Shown here in pieces: positions 51,363-59,318 of a stretch of 64,000 nucleotides of DNA. The notes below the pieces were generated by a model that was given only the letters and a program-made list of their open reading frames with translations, ran no database searches and was not told the DNA's origin. Numbering within the stretch: the first letter of the stretch is position 1; every line of letters starts with the position of its first letter. Position numbers and translations under genes: made by a program. The DNA is taken from NCBI RefSeq assembly GCF_036182465.1, contig NZ_CP108081.1:12159697-12223696 (forward strand). The letters run 5' to 3'. The DNA is from Streptomyces sp. NBC_00258. GTDB lineage: Bacteria > Actinomycetota > Actinomycetes > Streptomycetales > Streptomycetaceae.

Positions 51363-52750
51363 TGTTCCTGCTCCAGTCGCGCCGCGACTTCGGCGACCCG
51401 GCTCTGCAGCGAACTGGTCAGCAGCCGGCTCAGCTCCTGGTACTCGTTCACCTCGTCCTCATCGGCGGTGCCCGCGTACACCTTGCGCTCCAGCGCGACC
51501 AGCCGCTGGCGGTACTTCTCGGCGCGGCTGGAGTAGGGCGTGTCCAGGCCGAAGAGTTCCGACAGCACTGCGTCGTCGGCGCTGCCGTAGACCACCCGGC
51601 GATAGAGGTCCTCGTCCACCACAGCAGGCGGCTCGTCCTCGTCCGGTCCCGGCAAACGGATCAGAGCACCCTCGTCGGCGGCCTGGCAGACGTAGGGACT
51701 GTGGGTGGTGACGATGAACTGGATATTGGGAAAGTGCTCGCTAAGCCAGCCCCCGACCTGACGCTGCCACGTCACGTGCAGGTGCGCGTCCACCTCGTCG
51801 ATCAGAACGACACCGGGCTGCAGGACAGCGACACGTCCGCTGCTGGTCCGTTCGGTCTGCAACCGCCCGTAGGCGGCGTGGATCTGCCGGATGATGTCCA
51901 GCACCAGAGCGGCCAGCGTGCGGAAGCCGTCACTCATCTCGCGCAGCGGGAAACTCTCCTCGCTCTCGCGCAGGCTCACCATCAGTCCGTCTGCCGACAC
52001 GCCATTGAGCCGGTACTGATGCGGCAGGAGGCCGTCGCCCAGCACGGCCATCACATCCTTGAGCAGGAGCGTGGCAGGCATGTCCGGGACCGTCTCGGCG
52101 CGCCGAGAGTAGTCGAATTCTTGGAGCGAGCGGTGGTGGAGATCGATCATCCACGACACGCTCTCGGTCAAGCCAGCGTCTTCATGAAAGAGCGTGGCCA
52201 AAGGCGAGGGCAAGGGAACAGTGCTGTCGTACGCGCGGCGCATGGACCCCGTCAGCCGCCGGAACGGCCCGTAACCGGCACAGAACCAGCCCGGTACGCC
52301 GGGGTGCCACGGGCCGCTGAGAGCGGTTTGAGCGCGGACCGGATCGAGCCCCCGGTGGTCCATTACGACGGTCGGCCGACGAGGCCAGCTGTCCTCCGGC
52401 CCCGGGGGGCGGACGCCTTTCCACGCCAATTCCAGCCGGGTTTCCTCGCTCAGCGTGACGAGTGGGTCCGTAGCGACGACAGGGTCGGCTTCAGGGTGGG
52501 GAAGGACATCCACCGCTGCGTGCCCCGTCTCGGAACCTCTGGTGATGAGGCCCGTGAAGTCCACATTCAGACGCAATGCTGCATCCGGGCCTGCCAGCGT
52601 CAGAGCGATGACCTGCAGAAGGCTGGACTTGCCGGAACCGTTGCGCCCGGCGAGCACTGTCCAGCCGCCGTGCCCGGGCAGCTTCAGATCCACAGAGCGG
52701 TTCCCGCTGAAGCCTTTGATATCCGTGAGCTGGACCCGTGTGACGTACAC
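51359..52750 (-). CDS. ptuA: Septu-type AAA ATPase (PtuA-like)
   Basis: 463 residues from GTG 52750 (GGAG upstream; ATG 52816 in frame would add 22 poorly conserved residues). SMC/OLD-like ATPase: VQLTDIKGFSG at the start, Walker A LAGRNGSGKSSLL, the signature-like SFPLREMSDGFRTL, Walker B VVLIDEVDAHLH, and the H-loop FIVTTHSP. No TOPRIM domain follows, unlike OLD nucleases; instead the HNH gene overlaps the stop. Compact ATPase plus HNH partner is the Septu (PtuAB) arrangement. Upstream a strong bidirectional hairpin insulates the pair. Confidence 0.8.
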   Translation of the reverse strand: MYVTRVQLTDIKGFSGNRSVDLKLPGHGGWTVLAGRNGSGKSSLLQVIALTLAGPDAALRLNVDFTGLITRGSETGHAAVDVLPHPEADPVVATDPLVTLSEETRLELAWKGVRPPGPEDSWPRRPTVVMDHRGLDPVRAQTALSGPWHPGVPGWFCAGYGPFRRLTGSMRRAYDSTVPLPSPLATLFHEDAGLTESVSWMIDLHHRSLQEFDYSRRAETVPDMPATLLLKDVMAVLGDGLLPHQYRLNGVSADGLMVSLRESEESFPLREMSDGFRTLAALVLDIIRQIHAAYGRLQTERTSSGRVAVLQPGVVLIDEVDAHLHVTWQRQVGGWLSEHFPNIQFIVTTHSPYVCQAADEGALIRLPGPDEDEPPAVVDEDLYRRVVYGSADDAVLSELFGLDTPYSSRAEKYRQRLVALERKVYAGTADEDEVNEYQELSRLLTSSLQSRVAEVAARLEQEQ

Positions 52751-53020
52751 CCGCGCTCCGTCGTCCCTGTCGCCGCGACAGCCTGCCGCACACAGATACC
52801 GGCGTACGGGAGGCATCCGATGCCTCACCTTCTCACGAGGCAGACCTTTCCCAGCCTGATGCCGACGCCGGGCTGGGCCTTCCACCGCGACCCGGCAGAG
52901 GCCGCCGAGGCGACGGCCGAGAAGGAGCCGGACACGGAACCGGGTGAGATCACGGACCATTTCCCGAGCCGCGCGCCGACCCGGATGAGGACGCTGCCAC
53001 GGGTGCCGGAAAAGAAGAGC

Positions 53021-53060
53021 GACCGGCTTCTGCCCGCAGTGGTTTGGGCAGAAGCCGGTC
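53021..53060. terminator. 15-bp perfect hairpin, bidirectional terminator
   Basis: GACCGGCTTCTGCCC (53021-53035) and GGGCAGAAGCCGGTC (53046-53060), loop of ten, with T-rich sequence on the plus side (GTCTGTTTCC) and, read on minus, GCTCTTCTTTTCC. It would stop transcription entering PtuA from upstream. No gene is supported in 52820-53278. Confidence 0.75.
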
Positions 53061-53178
53061 GTCTGTTTCCTCTGGCGGCCGCCCGCCCTGGAGAGCGACC
53101 ACCAGATCCGAAGGCACAACTCTCAGCTGTGCCGGTGGGCGGGCTTCGCTGCAACAAAGCCGCCCGTTCCCCTGTTGT

Positions 53179-53192
53179 GTCGAGTAGCAACG
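53179..53192 (+). repeat. Leader repeat GTCGAGTAGCAACG, copy 1
   Basis: Identical to 55429-55442; the flanking ~12 bases (GCCGGGGAGA versus ACCGAGGAGA) are also alike. Copy 2 directly precedes a ribosome site and start; copy 1 has no clear gene after it, so it may mark a deleted paralogue. Confidence 0.6.
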
Positions 53193-53278
53193 GCCGGGGA
53201 GACCGCGATCGTGAGCGCAGGTGAAGACGCGCAAAAAAGATGCGCCGTGAGGCTACCGGCAGCGTGATCGTTCCGCCA

Positions 53279-55018
53279 TCAATTTAGGACGGGACGGGTC
53301 CTGGCACTGTCGCGCAGCGCCAGCTGCAGGCGGCAATCCGCAGGAGCCCGCACACCGCTGACGGCTGGCTGGGCGGACCGGTACTGCAGGCCGTCCACTT
53401 CATGTCCCGAGCCGTGAAGGAAGCGCTGACGCCGTGCCATCGAGGGCCTCCGCATGCCGACGCTGCTGATGCATTGGTGACCCTTGCCGCCGGCGTCAGT
53501 CAGCCGGTTGCTTCCCCTGCCAGGATGGGCGGTCCGGTCGCAGAAGAAGAATGCTTGATCGACGTCCTTCGTGCGCTTCGGCAGTTCGATTTTCCTCCCA
53601 CCCCGGCCGGTGCTGCCGACAGCCCGTGCGAACGGCATGCCGGGTCCGGCCACGCCGCCCACGTACGGCCTGCTCGACAGGAGGAACAGCACCGCCGGTG
53701 CCTGAGGCCTCAATGAGGCGACACGCGGGCTCTGGCACGGCGTGGCGCAGGCCGAGCCGAGCTCGATCAGGAAGGACGAGCATTCCGTGTCCGCGGTCAG
53801 AACCGCGCCGTGGCGCCTACGGGCGAGCGTGAGCTTCTTCGGCTGCGGGCCCACGATGGCGGATTCTGCGAGTGTGTGCCGCAACACCGCCCCACTCAGG
53901 ATCACATCTGCGCTGATGGCGCCGTTGTCTTGCGTGAAGTCCTGCTTGTGCCACACGGTTCGGGGCCCGGCACCCCCGTGCCTGAGGCCGTTGCGGGGCA
54001 CCTCGTGTCCATCGAGGGCCCGCCACGCCGCGGTGTGGAAGGAGCCGAGGCCGGCCACCAGGTGATCCGTAGGGGGGGAAGCCGCCGCCGGCGACTCATA
54101 ACCGAGGTAGGCGTGGAAGGCCGGGCCGGTTACCTCACCGAAGTGCGACCACCACGACGTTCCGCGGGAGTTGCGGGCCGCTTCCTCGAGGTCCCTCATC
54201 GTCTCGGGCACGCTGATTCCGTACAGCTCCATCAGCGCCCGTAGATCTGTCATCGAAACGCTCACCGCTCCGCTCTCGATCCGGATGAGCTTTGAGAGTG
54301 ACCACTGCAGATGCCGCGTCGTCTCCTGCTGGGAGATGCCGGCCTCTTCGCGCGCCCGGCGCAATGCGATGCGGAGTTTGCGGCGGTTGAGGCTTGGGTC
54401 GATTACACGCGGCATGGTGCTTGCCTCACTCTTCGCAGCAAGATCCGCGGCCGCTGTGGTCCGCAGCCATGCCGCTTTGCAGGGGTCGAGGTCGCGGAAG
54501 AGCGTGCCTTGCGGTGCGCTTCCGTCCCTGGTCCGGTGGGAACCAAGGGTGAACCACGTCGGGATTGCCGGGTGCACGATCACCGATCCCTCAAGAACCC
54601 TGCTGGAGGGGAGGCGTCCATGAGCGGCGTTGTCTGCGTTGCCCAGTCCGGGATGGTCAACGAGCTCGGTGCCTGCGGAGAAGTCCCCCGAGCTGGGGGC
54701 ACCGGTGCTACCGGACGTGAGGTAGATATACACGAGGCGCTCTGAACACACGTACGCGATATCGAGATGCCGATCCGCGGCCGGCTGGATCGCGTGAACA
54801 AAGAACGCATGATCGATGGCGTCCTGCGTTTGCAACTGCTGCAAACTCTCCATGGCGAGGCAGTAGTTCGTGACGTTGGGCAGGGCAGAGAAGACGCTGA
54901 CTCCGGTGAATCCGCTGGCGTCGCTTGCGGCCGTCCTCATCGTGCGCTCGATCCCGTGCGGCGCGGACCGCAGCACCGGCCCCACACCATGGAGCGCATC
55001 GAAAAGAGTGGCCGTCAT
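53279..55018 (-). CDS. XRE-family regulator with an N-terminal extension, C-terminus degenerate
   Basis: The frame from ATG 55018 first encodes ~200 residues of unassigned sequence (TATLFDALHGVGPVLRSAPH; VTNYCLAMESLQQLQTQDAI; AYVCSERLVYIYLTSG). At MPRVIDPSLNRRKLRIALRR (ATG 54417) it becomes a clear XRE HTH: EEAGISQQETTRHLQWSLSK, LIRIESGAVSVSMTDLRALM. A DUF5753-like start follows (SWWSHFGEVTGPAFHAYLGY), but similarity fades after ~54080 (QFTQ-type core missing) and the last ~150 residues look non-coding. The regulator is therefore probably broken. It is unclear whether the first 200 codons are a separate upstream gene whose stop was lost. Confidence 0.5.
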   Translation of the reverse strand: MTATLFDALHGVGPVLRSAPHGIERTMRTAASDASGFTGVSVFSALPNVTNYCLAMESLQQLQTQDAIDHAFFVHAIQPAADRHLDIAYVCSERLVYIYLTSGSTGAPSSGDFSAGTELVDHPGLGNADNAAHGRLPSSRVLEGSVIVHPAIPTWFTLGSHRTRDGSAPQGTLFRDLDPCKAAWLRTTAAADLAAKSEASTMPRVIDPSLNRRKLRIALRRAREEAGISQQETTRHLQWSLSKLIRIESGAVSVSMTDLRALMELYGISVPETMRDLEEAARNSRGTSWWSHFGEVTGPAFHAYLGYESPAAASPPTDHLVAGLGSFHTAAWRALDGHEVPRNGLRHGGAGPRTVWHKQDFTQDNGAISADVILSGAVLRHTLAESAIVGPQPKKLTLARRRHGAVLTADTECSSFLIELGSACATPCQSPRVASLRPQAPAVLFLLSSRPYVGGVAGPGMPFARAVGSTGRGGRKIELPKRTKDVDQAFFFCDRTAHPGRGSNRLTDAGGKGHQCISSVGMRRPSMARRQRFLHGSGHEVDGLQYRSAQPAVSGVRAPADCRLQLALRDSARTRPVLN

Positions 55019-55428
55019 CGTGTCTCTCCGTGTCTCGCTGCCGGAGCCGAACGGGACGACAAGATCCGTACCGTCGGCTGTGTCTGACCATTGCCCGAGC
55101 TCGCGGCCGAAGACGGATAGACCCCGCTGTGCCCGGATGGGCCGTGCATGGATATGCCTCGACTGAACCTTCTCCGCTCTCCCCGCACAAGGCCCCTGCT
55201 GCGGCCCGAAGCGGGTTTTTCGCCGTCTGCCGTGAAACACCCTCTGCGGGTTTATCCCGTATGACCTGCACCGTCGCCCTGACAGCCTGTCAGCAGAAGT
55301 TGGGACAATATGAAACACGGGCGCGGGGGTGGTCTTACGCCGTTGTGGCGAGAACGGGAAGGTGTTCGGTGAGGCTCTGTATCCCCCAGCTCTGCAAGGT
55401 CGGGGGATCTTTGCATACGGGGCCTCGC

Positions 55429-55442
55429 GTCGAGTAGCAACG
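55429..55442 (+). repeat. Leader repeat GTCGAGTAGCAACG, copy 2
   Basis: Sits 15-28 bases before ATG 55457, partly overlapping the ribosome site region; identical to copy 1 at 53179. Confidence 0.6.
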
Positions 55443-55456
55443 ACCGAGGAGAACAA

Positions 55457-55693
55457 ATGAACAAAGGTGTACCCGTGCGCGCCTCCTGCGTGCACGGACC
55501 AGCCATCGGCGGCAGCTTGTTGCTGCCGGCCCCGGCTGTGGTCATCATCGTGGTGGTCCTGGGCTTCACCGCTGGGCTGGCAGTCTGGTGGCAAGATCTG
55601 GACGCCGTCATCGCAACTGTCACCATTGGCAGCCTTACGGCAGTAGAACTCGTGCGCCGAACCGTCGCCGTCTTCTCCGCCCACCGCGTGTAA
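55457..55693 (+). CDS. Small membrane protein
   Basis: 78 residues from ATG 55457 (GAGGAG nine bases upstream). Two hydrophobic helices are predicted: PAVVIIVVVLGFTAGLAVWW and AVIATVTIGSLTAVELV. The gene ends 11 bases before the double-HTH gene and is probably co-transcribed with it. Function unknown. Confidence 0.65.
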   Translation: MNKGVPVRASCVHGPAIGGSLLLPAPAVVIIVVVLGFTAGLAVWWQDLDAVIATVTIGSLTAVELVRRTVAVFSAHRV

Positions 55694-55704
55694 GGGGAGC
55701 GTCA

Positions 55705-56520
55705 ATGGGGCGCCACACCAATGCCCTGGCGACGCCCAAACCCCTGACCGAGCTGGCGCAGTGGCTGCGGTCACTGCGCCACCTCTCAGGGTTGAGCTAT
55801 CGCCAGATGGAGCGACTGTCGACTCTCCACACTCACCCGACGGTCCCCTACCTGCGGTTCTACCGAGCCGACCGTGGAAGCGGTCTGCCGGCCTGGCGAG
55901 TAGTCCAGGACTATGTACGGATCTGCGGAGGAGACGTCCGGGACGCCGAACGCCTGTGGAAGAAAGCTGAGGCCGCCACAGCCTCGGCTGGCGGCCGGCC
56001 GCAGCGTCGTCGTCCCGTTCTGCCTTTGCAGTACATCGGCGAGCCAATCGAACTACTGGACGCCATGCGCGCCCTGCGGTTCAGCCACGGCAACAAAACC
56101 CTGCGCGAGCTCGAGCTTGCCGCCAGCGAGAAGGGCGTCAGTCACCTGCCGCGCAGCACTCTGGGCGCCGTCCTCGGCGGTAAGCGGATGCCCTCCAAGC
56201 GCCTTCTGCTCACCTTCGTCAGGGTGTGCGGTGAGGTCGAGCCTGGCACTCAGACAGCTCAGATGTGGGAGCGGGCCTGGGAGCGTGCCGACTCCTACCA
56301 GCGCGGGCAACCTGTCCCCGCCGCAGTCCAGGCAGGTCAGTCGGACCAGGGCGCAAAGGAGTCGAGGACGAAGCCGGATCTGGCAGGTTCTCGTTCTACG
56401 GTGCCGGCCGTTCGTCGCAGACGAGCGGCGAAGCGATCCGGATGGCGGCGGTTGGCGGGCAAGCTGATGGTGACCTTCCCGCCCACGCCTCCCCATGCTG
56501 GAAGACGGCAAGAGACCTGA
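55705..56520 (+). CDS. Double helix-turn-helix DNA-binding protein
   Basis: 271 residues from ATG 55705 with AAGGGGAG upstream. Two HTH-like modules are visible: residues ~14-60 (LTELAQWLRSLRHLSGLSYR, FYRADRGSGLPAWRVVQDYV) and ~118-175 (LLDAMRALRFSHGNKTLREL, LPRSTLGAVLGGKRMPSKRL). They resemble the XRE-type domains at the N-terminus of Streptomyces signalling proteins, here doubled. A Lys/Arg-rich linker (AVRRRRAAKRSGWRRL) near the C-terminus could contact DNA or membrane. No enzymatic domain. Confidence 0.65.
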   Translation: MGRHTNALATPKPLTELAQWLRSLRHLSGLSYRQMERLSTLHTHPTVPYLRFYRADRGSGLPAWRVVQDYVRICGGDVRDAERLWKKAEAATASAGGRPQRRRPVLPLQYIGEPIELLDAMRALRFSHGNKTLRELELAASEKGVSHLPRSTLGAVLGGKRMPSKRLLLTFVRVCGEVEPGTQTAQMWERAWERADSYQRGQPVPAAVQAGQSDQGAKESRTKPDLAGSRSTVPAVRRRRAAKRSGWRRLAGKLMVTFPPTPPHAGRRQET

Positions 56521-56786
56521 TCAGAGGTCAGGGCACCTTGAGGAGCGTCGGCCGTGCCTTACAGGCGGGTGGCGCTTCCCGGCATGCGCGAGTACCCAGC
56601 CCGGACTCACGCTTAAGGCCTCGATCCGTCGCGGCCCGTGCTCGGCGCAGCAGGGGAGTGAGCGGTCTGGCAGGAGAGGACTGCCGCTGATGCGGGCAGC
56701 CGTGAACGGGACGGATGACGTCGGTACGTGCCGGATCGTGGGCCGCAGGATCTGGTCCGACCCTGGGTGGGGAGGGACAAAGAACC

Positions 56787-57201
56787 CTAGTGCCACATCA
56801 GATGGGGACTTGTGCGGTCGTCGTCGGTGAGGGTGCGTTCGCCTATGTGGCGCGTGGCTCCTCCGGTGAAGTAGCTGTGGTGGGCTGCCCGCAGATCGGC
56901 ATGGAAGTGCCGGAAAGAAGTCGGCGAAGCGGCCCACGTGCATGGGTGCGGCGCAGGCGATCCGGCAGTGCGCCGAGTTGATGGTCAGATGTGCGGCGGG
57001 GTGCCCCGGGGAGGCGGAGGCGGGGTCATAGTCGAAGCGTATGGCGGAGTGCAGCACCATGTTGGTGGGGGTGTCGGCCGCGTAGAGGTCGACGACGTCG
57101 AGCAGTGGCTCGAGGCGGACCAGATCCGGTCCATGCGGTAGGGCGCGCACGGAATCCTGCTGAGAAATCCAGTGAAGAGTTTCGCAGGTGCCGGCAGCCA
57201 A
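56787..57201 (-). pseudogene. DUF2290-type gene, truncated and frameshifted
   Basis: From 57201 the frame reads VRLEPLLDVVDLYAADTPTN, MVLHSAIRFDYDPASASPGH, PAAHLTINSAHCRIACAAPM, HVGRFADFF, matching DUF2290 (S..R.DYD...HP..HL.I....CRI...P). Near 56905 a one-base shift is needed to continue with RHFHADLRAAHHSYFTGGAT and a stop at 56787. The N-terminal third is missing. DUF2290 proteins are frequent in defence islands. Downstream of the shift the original frame runs on as non-coding sequence to 56521. Confidence 0.55.
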
Positions 57202-57736
57202 CCCAACACAGCCAGTGATCTCCTGCTGAATCTCCTGATGACGTGGGTCACGGCGGCGCAGACAGCTGCCGGCCCGAGGCGGATCAATCCGCCACGAGAC
57301 CGTCCCGCACCCCCGCCGTCGACGGGGTACAGCAACTCCCGGAGGACGGCGTCGGGCTCGCCGACGACAGTTGGCGCGGGCACCACCGAAGCTCCTGCCC
57401 TGGCCCTCGCCCCCGTGTCTCCCGCCTCCTGCACAGGGTCACACCCATAGAAATAATAAAAGCCACATTAAAAACCATCAAGGAAGAACCACCCTGAAGG
57501 AAATCTAATTGCTCTTTCACTCTTGGGTCAGGATGAAGATTTCCCGTCATTTACCACCGCGGAGAAAGTGCCCCGCGCACCACATGGTCGATGCGGCAGG
57601 CAGATCACGGACAGGGCGGGAGCGACCGTCGGCGGCAACCGGCCAGGCATCGGATGTCAGAAGAACAGGGTTCCAGCGCCACCTTCTACCGGAGCAAGGG
57701 CACCTGTCCTTGCCGGAGGAAGAGGAACACAGCGTC
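57202..57736. other. Intergenic stretch without supported gene
   Basis: An AT-rich pocket (57445-57550, including ATAATAAAAGCCACATTAAA) stands out against the GC-rich background and may hold a promoter or recent junction. No reading frame here is convincing. Confidence 0.4.
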
Positions 57737-57994
57737 GTGGACAGCACAGTTGTCAGCGCGGCAGTGACCATTGCCGCGTGCGTGGCCGGGTGCGCCGCCC
57801 GGGTGCTCATGGCCCGGATCACCACCCGTGCTCTCCTGGGCAGAGCCCGTATCGAAGAGGAAGGCCGCACAGCCCGGATCAACGCGCTGGGCCAGGGCGG
57901 TACCTTGCAGGAACGGGACCAGACGGGGCGTCAACTGGCCGTGCGCCAGGGGGCAGTGGCGAGGGGGGAAGGCCGTGGACCGCATGGCGGATAA
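57737..57994 (+). CDS. Small membrane protein preceding the sigma factor
   Basis: 85 residues from GTG 57737: one hydrophobic helix at the start (VVSAAVTIAACVAGCAARVL), then a basic, Gln/Arg-rich tail (NALGQGGTLQERDQTGRQLA, VRQGAVARGEGRG). It overlaps the sigma-factor start by 20 bases, so the two are co-translated. Function unknown. Confidence 0.5.
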   Translation: MDSTVVSAAVTIAACVAGCAARVLMARITTRALLGRARIEEEGRTARINALGQGGTLQERDQTGRQLAVRQGAVARGEGRGPHGG

Positions 57995-58529
57995 CACCGC
58001 AGCCGTGCCCGGCGCACGGCAGCAGCCGGCGCCGGCAGCCGATGTCGGTGGCTCCTATCAGGAGGACCGGCCCTACCTCATCCGGTTCCTGCTGCGCCAC
58101 GGCGCCACCTTCCCAGAGGCCGAGGACGCGGTGCAGAGCGCGTTCGTCGAACTGATGCGCGCGCGGCAGCCGGTGCAGCACCCACGGGCCTGGCTGCGCA
58201 CGGTCGCCCTGCGGGCCCATTTGCGGCAGACGGTGCCGGAGCAGCCCGAACAAGACCTGACGGACCGTCTGGCAGCGACGAGTGTGGAGTGGCACACCCC
58301 CTTGGAAGCGGCAGAACTGAGCGAGCAGCAGCGCCGGGTTCTGCAGGCTCTGGTCCAACTGCCCTTCAAACAGCGCAGTGTGATGGCCTGGCACCTCGAC
58401 GGGTTCTCCACCGGGGAGATCGCCGAGGCGATGCGCCTGGAGAAGGCCGCGGTCCTGCAGAATCTCTCGCGCGCCCGCCGCACGCTCAAGCAGCAGCTCG
58501 GCATCACCGACCGAAGGAGGCCGCAGTGA
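57975..58529 (+). CDS. ECF-type RNA polymerase sigma factor
   Basis: 184 residues from GTG 57975 (GAGGGGGGAAGG upstream; ATG 57984 also possible). Region 2: LIRFLLRHGATFPEAEDAVQ, SAFVELMRARQPVQHPRAWL. Region 4: LVQLPFKQRSVMAWHLDGFS, TGEIAEAMRLEKAAVLQNLS, RARRTLKQQL. The spacer is short, as in ECF sigmas. The stop overlaps the GTG of the cold-shock-domain gene. ECF genes are usually coupled to an anti-sigma gene in this position, so the next gene is a candidate regulator of this sigma factor. Confidence 0.82.
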   Translation: MDRMADNTAAVPGARQQPAPAADVGGSYQEDRPYLIRFLLRHGATFPEAEDAVQSAFVELMRARQPVQHPRAWLRTVALRAHLRQTVPEQPEQDLTDRLAATSVEWHTPLEAAELSEQQRRVLQALVQLPFKQRSVMAWHLDGFSTGEIAEAMRLEKAAVLQNLSRARRTLKQQLGITDRRRPQ

Positions 58530-59092
58530 GCGACGTCCGGCGCACTCCTGACGACGAACTCGGCCTGCTCCTCGACGAGATGGACGCAGCCCTCCTGGCG
58601 GCGGTCCGCACACGGACCACCCCTGCCGGCCCGGACGGCGGCGCCGAGCATCGCGCGGCGCCCGGAACGCAGAACCTGCACGAAGGCACCGGCCAGCACA
58701 CGGACGAGGCACTTGACCATCTGCTGGGCACGACCGACGACGCCCTGCTTACGGCGATTGAGAACCGCGCCCGCCGCACCGCCCAGACGGACAACCCGCC
58801 CGCACACCCCGCCAGCTCCGGCGTACCGGCGCCGGAACCGGATGAAGATTCCGAAAATACCAGCAGGCAGGAACACCCTCCCACGACCGGGACAGTCAAG
58901 TGGTTCAACGCGGAAAAGGGCTACGGCTTTATCGCCGTCGACAGCGACCCACCCGTCGACATCTTCGTACACTACAGCGCAATCCAAATGGACGGAAATC
59001 AAACCCTCGAAGAAGGGCAGCGCGTAGAATTTCATATCTCGCAGGGACAGAAAGGGCCTCAAGCAGCTGACGTACGGTACGTGAACGGATAG
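58526..59092 (+). CDS. Cold-shock-domain protein with an acidic N-terminal extension
   Basis: 188 residues from GTG 58526, overlapping the sigma-factor stop. The C-terminal ~68 residues are a complete CSD with RNP1 (TGTVKWFNAEKGYGFIAVD) and RNP2 (DIFVHYSAIQ). The N-terminal ~120 residues hold two related acidic helices (DDELGLLLDEMDAALLAAVR and DEALDHLLGTTDDALLTAIE) joined by disordered Ala/Pro/Thr linkers. Ordinary CspA-type proteins are ~67 residues, so the extension is the odd part. Its position suggests it may bind the sigma factor through the acidic helices; that is inference. Confidence 0.8.
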   Translation: MSDVRRTPDDELGLLLDEMDAALLAAVRTRTTPAGPDGGAEHRAAPGTQNLHEGTGQHTDEALDHLLGTTDDALLTAIENRARRTAQTDNPPAHPASSGVPAPEPDEDSENTSRQEHPPTTGTVKWFNAEKGYGFIAVDSDPPVDIFVHYSAIQMDGNQTLEEGQRVEFHISQGQKGPQAADVRYVNG

Positions 59093-59247
59093 TCAGCCAC
59101 ACCGCTATCGGCTGACTCCTCCGCAGCATCTCAGGCGAACTGCGGAGAAAAACAAGCATGGCGGCCTCCAACAGAATTGACCGCTGCGCCCCCGCCAGGG
59201 CCCAGAAGCCTTCTTCTGGCATGCAGCTCACTCGGCGCGCAGGGGCC

Positions 59248-59289
59248 GCACCGCAGAGGCCCGGCCCGGCAGCCGGGCCTCTGCGGTGC
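59248..59289. terminator. 18-bp perfect hairpin between convergent genes
   Basis: GCACCGCAGAGGCCCGGC and GCCGGGCCTCTGCGGTGC with loop CCGGCA, followed by TTCTGTC. It lies between the cold-shock gene (plus) and the CoiA-like gene (minus) and should serve both. Confidence 0.85.
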
Positions 59290-59318
59290 TTCTGTCCCGG
59301 GAATCCTTGAACGCTCGT

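Noticed and set aside
55018..56047. Extension of the XRE frame upstream to 56047
   Set aside because: The extra codons are antisense to two plus-strand genes with good ribosome sites and have no protein-like character.
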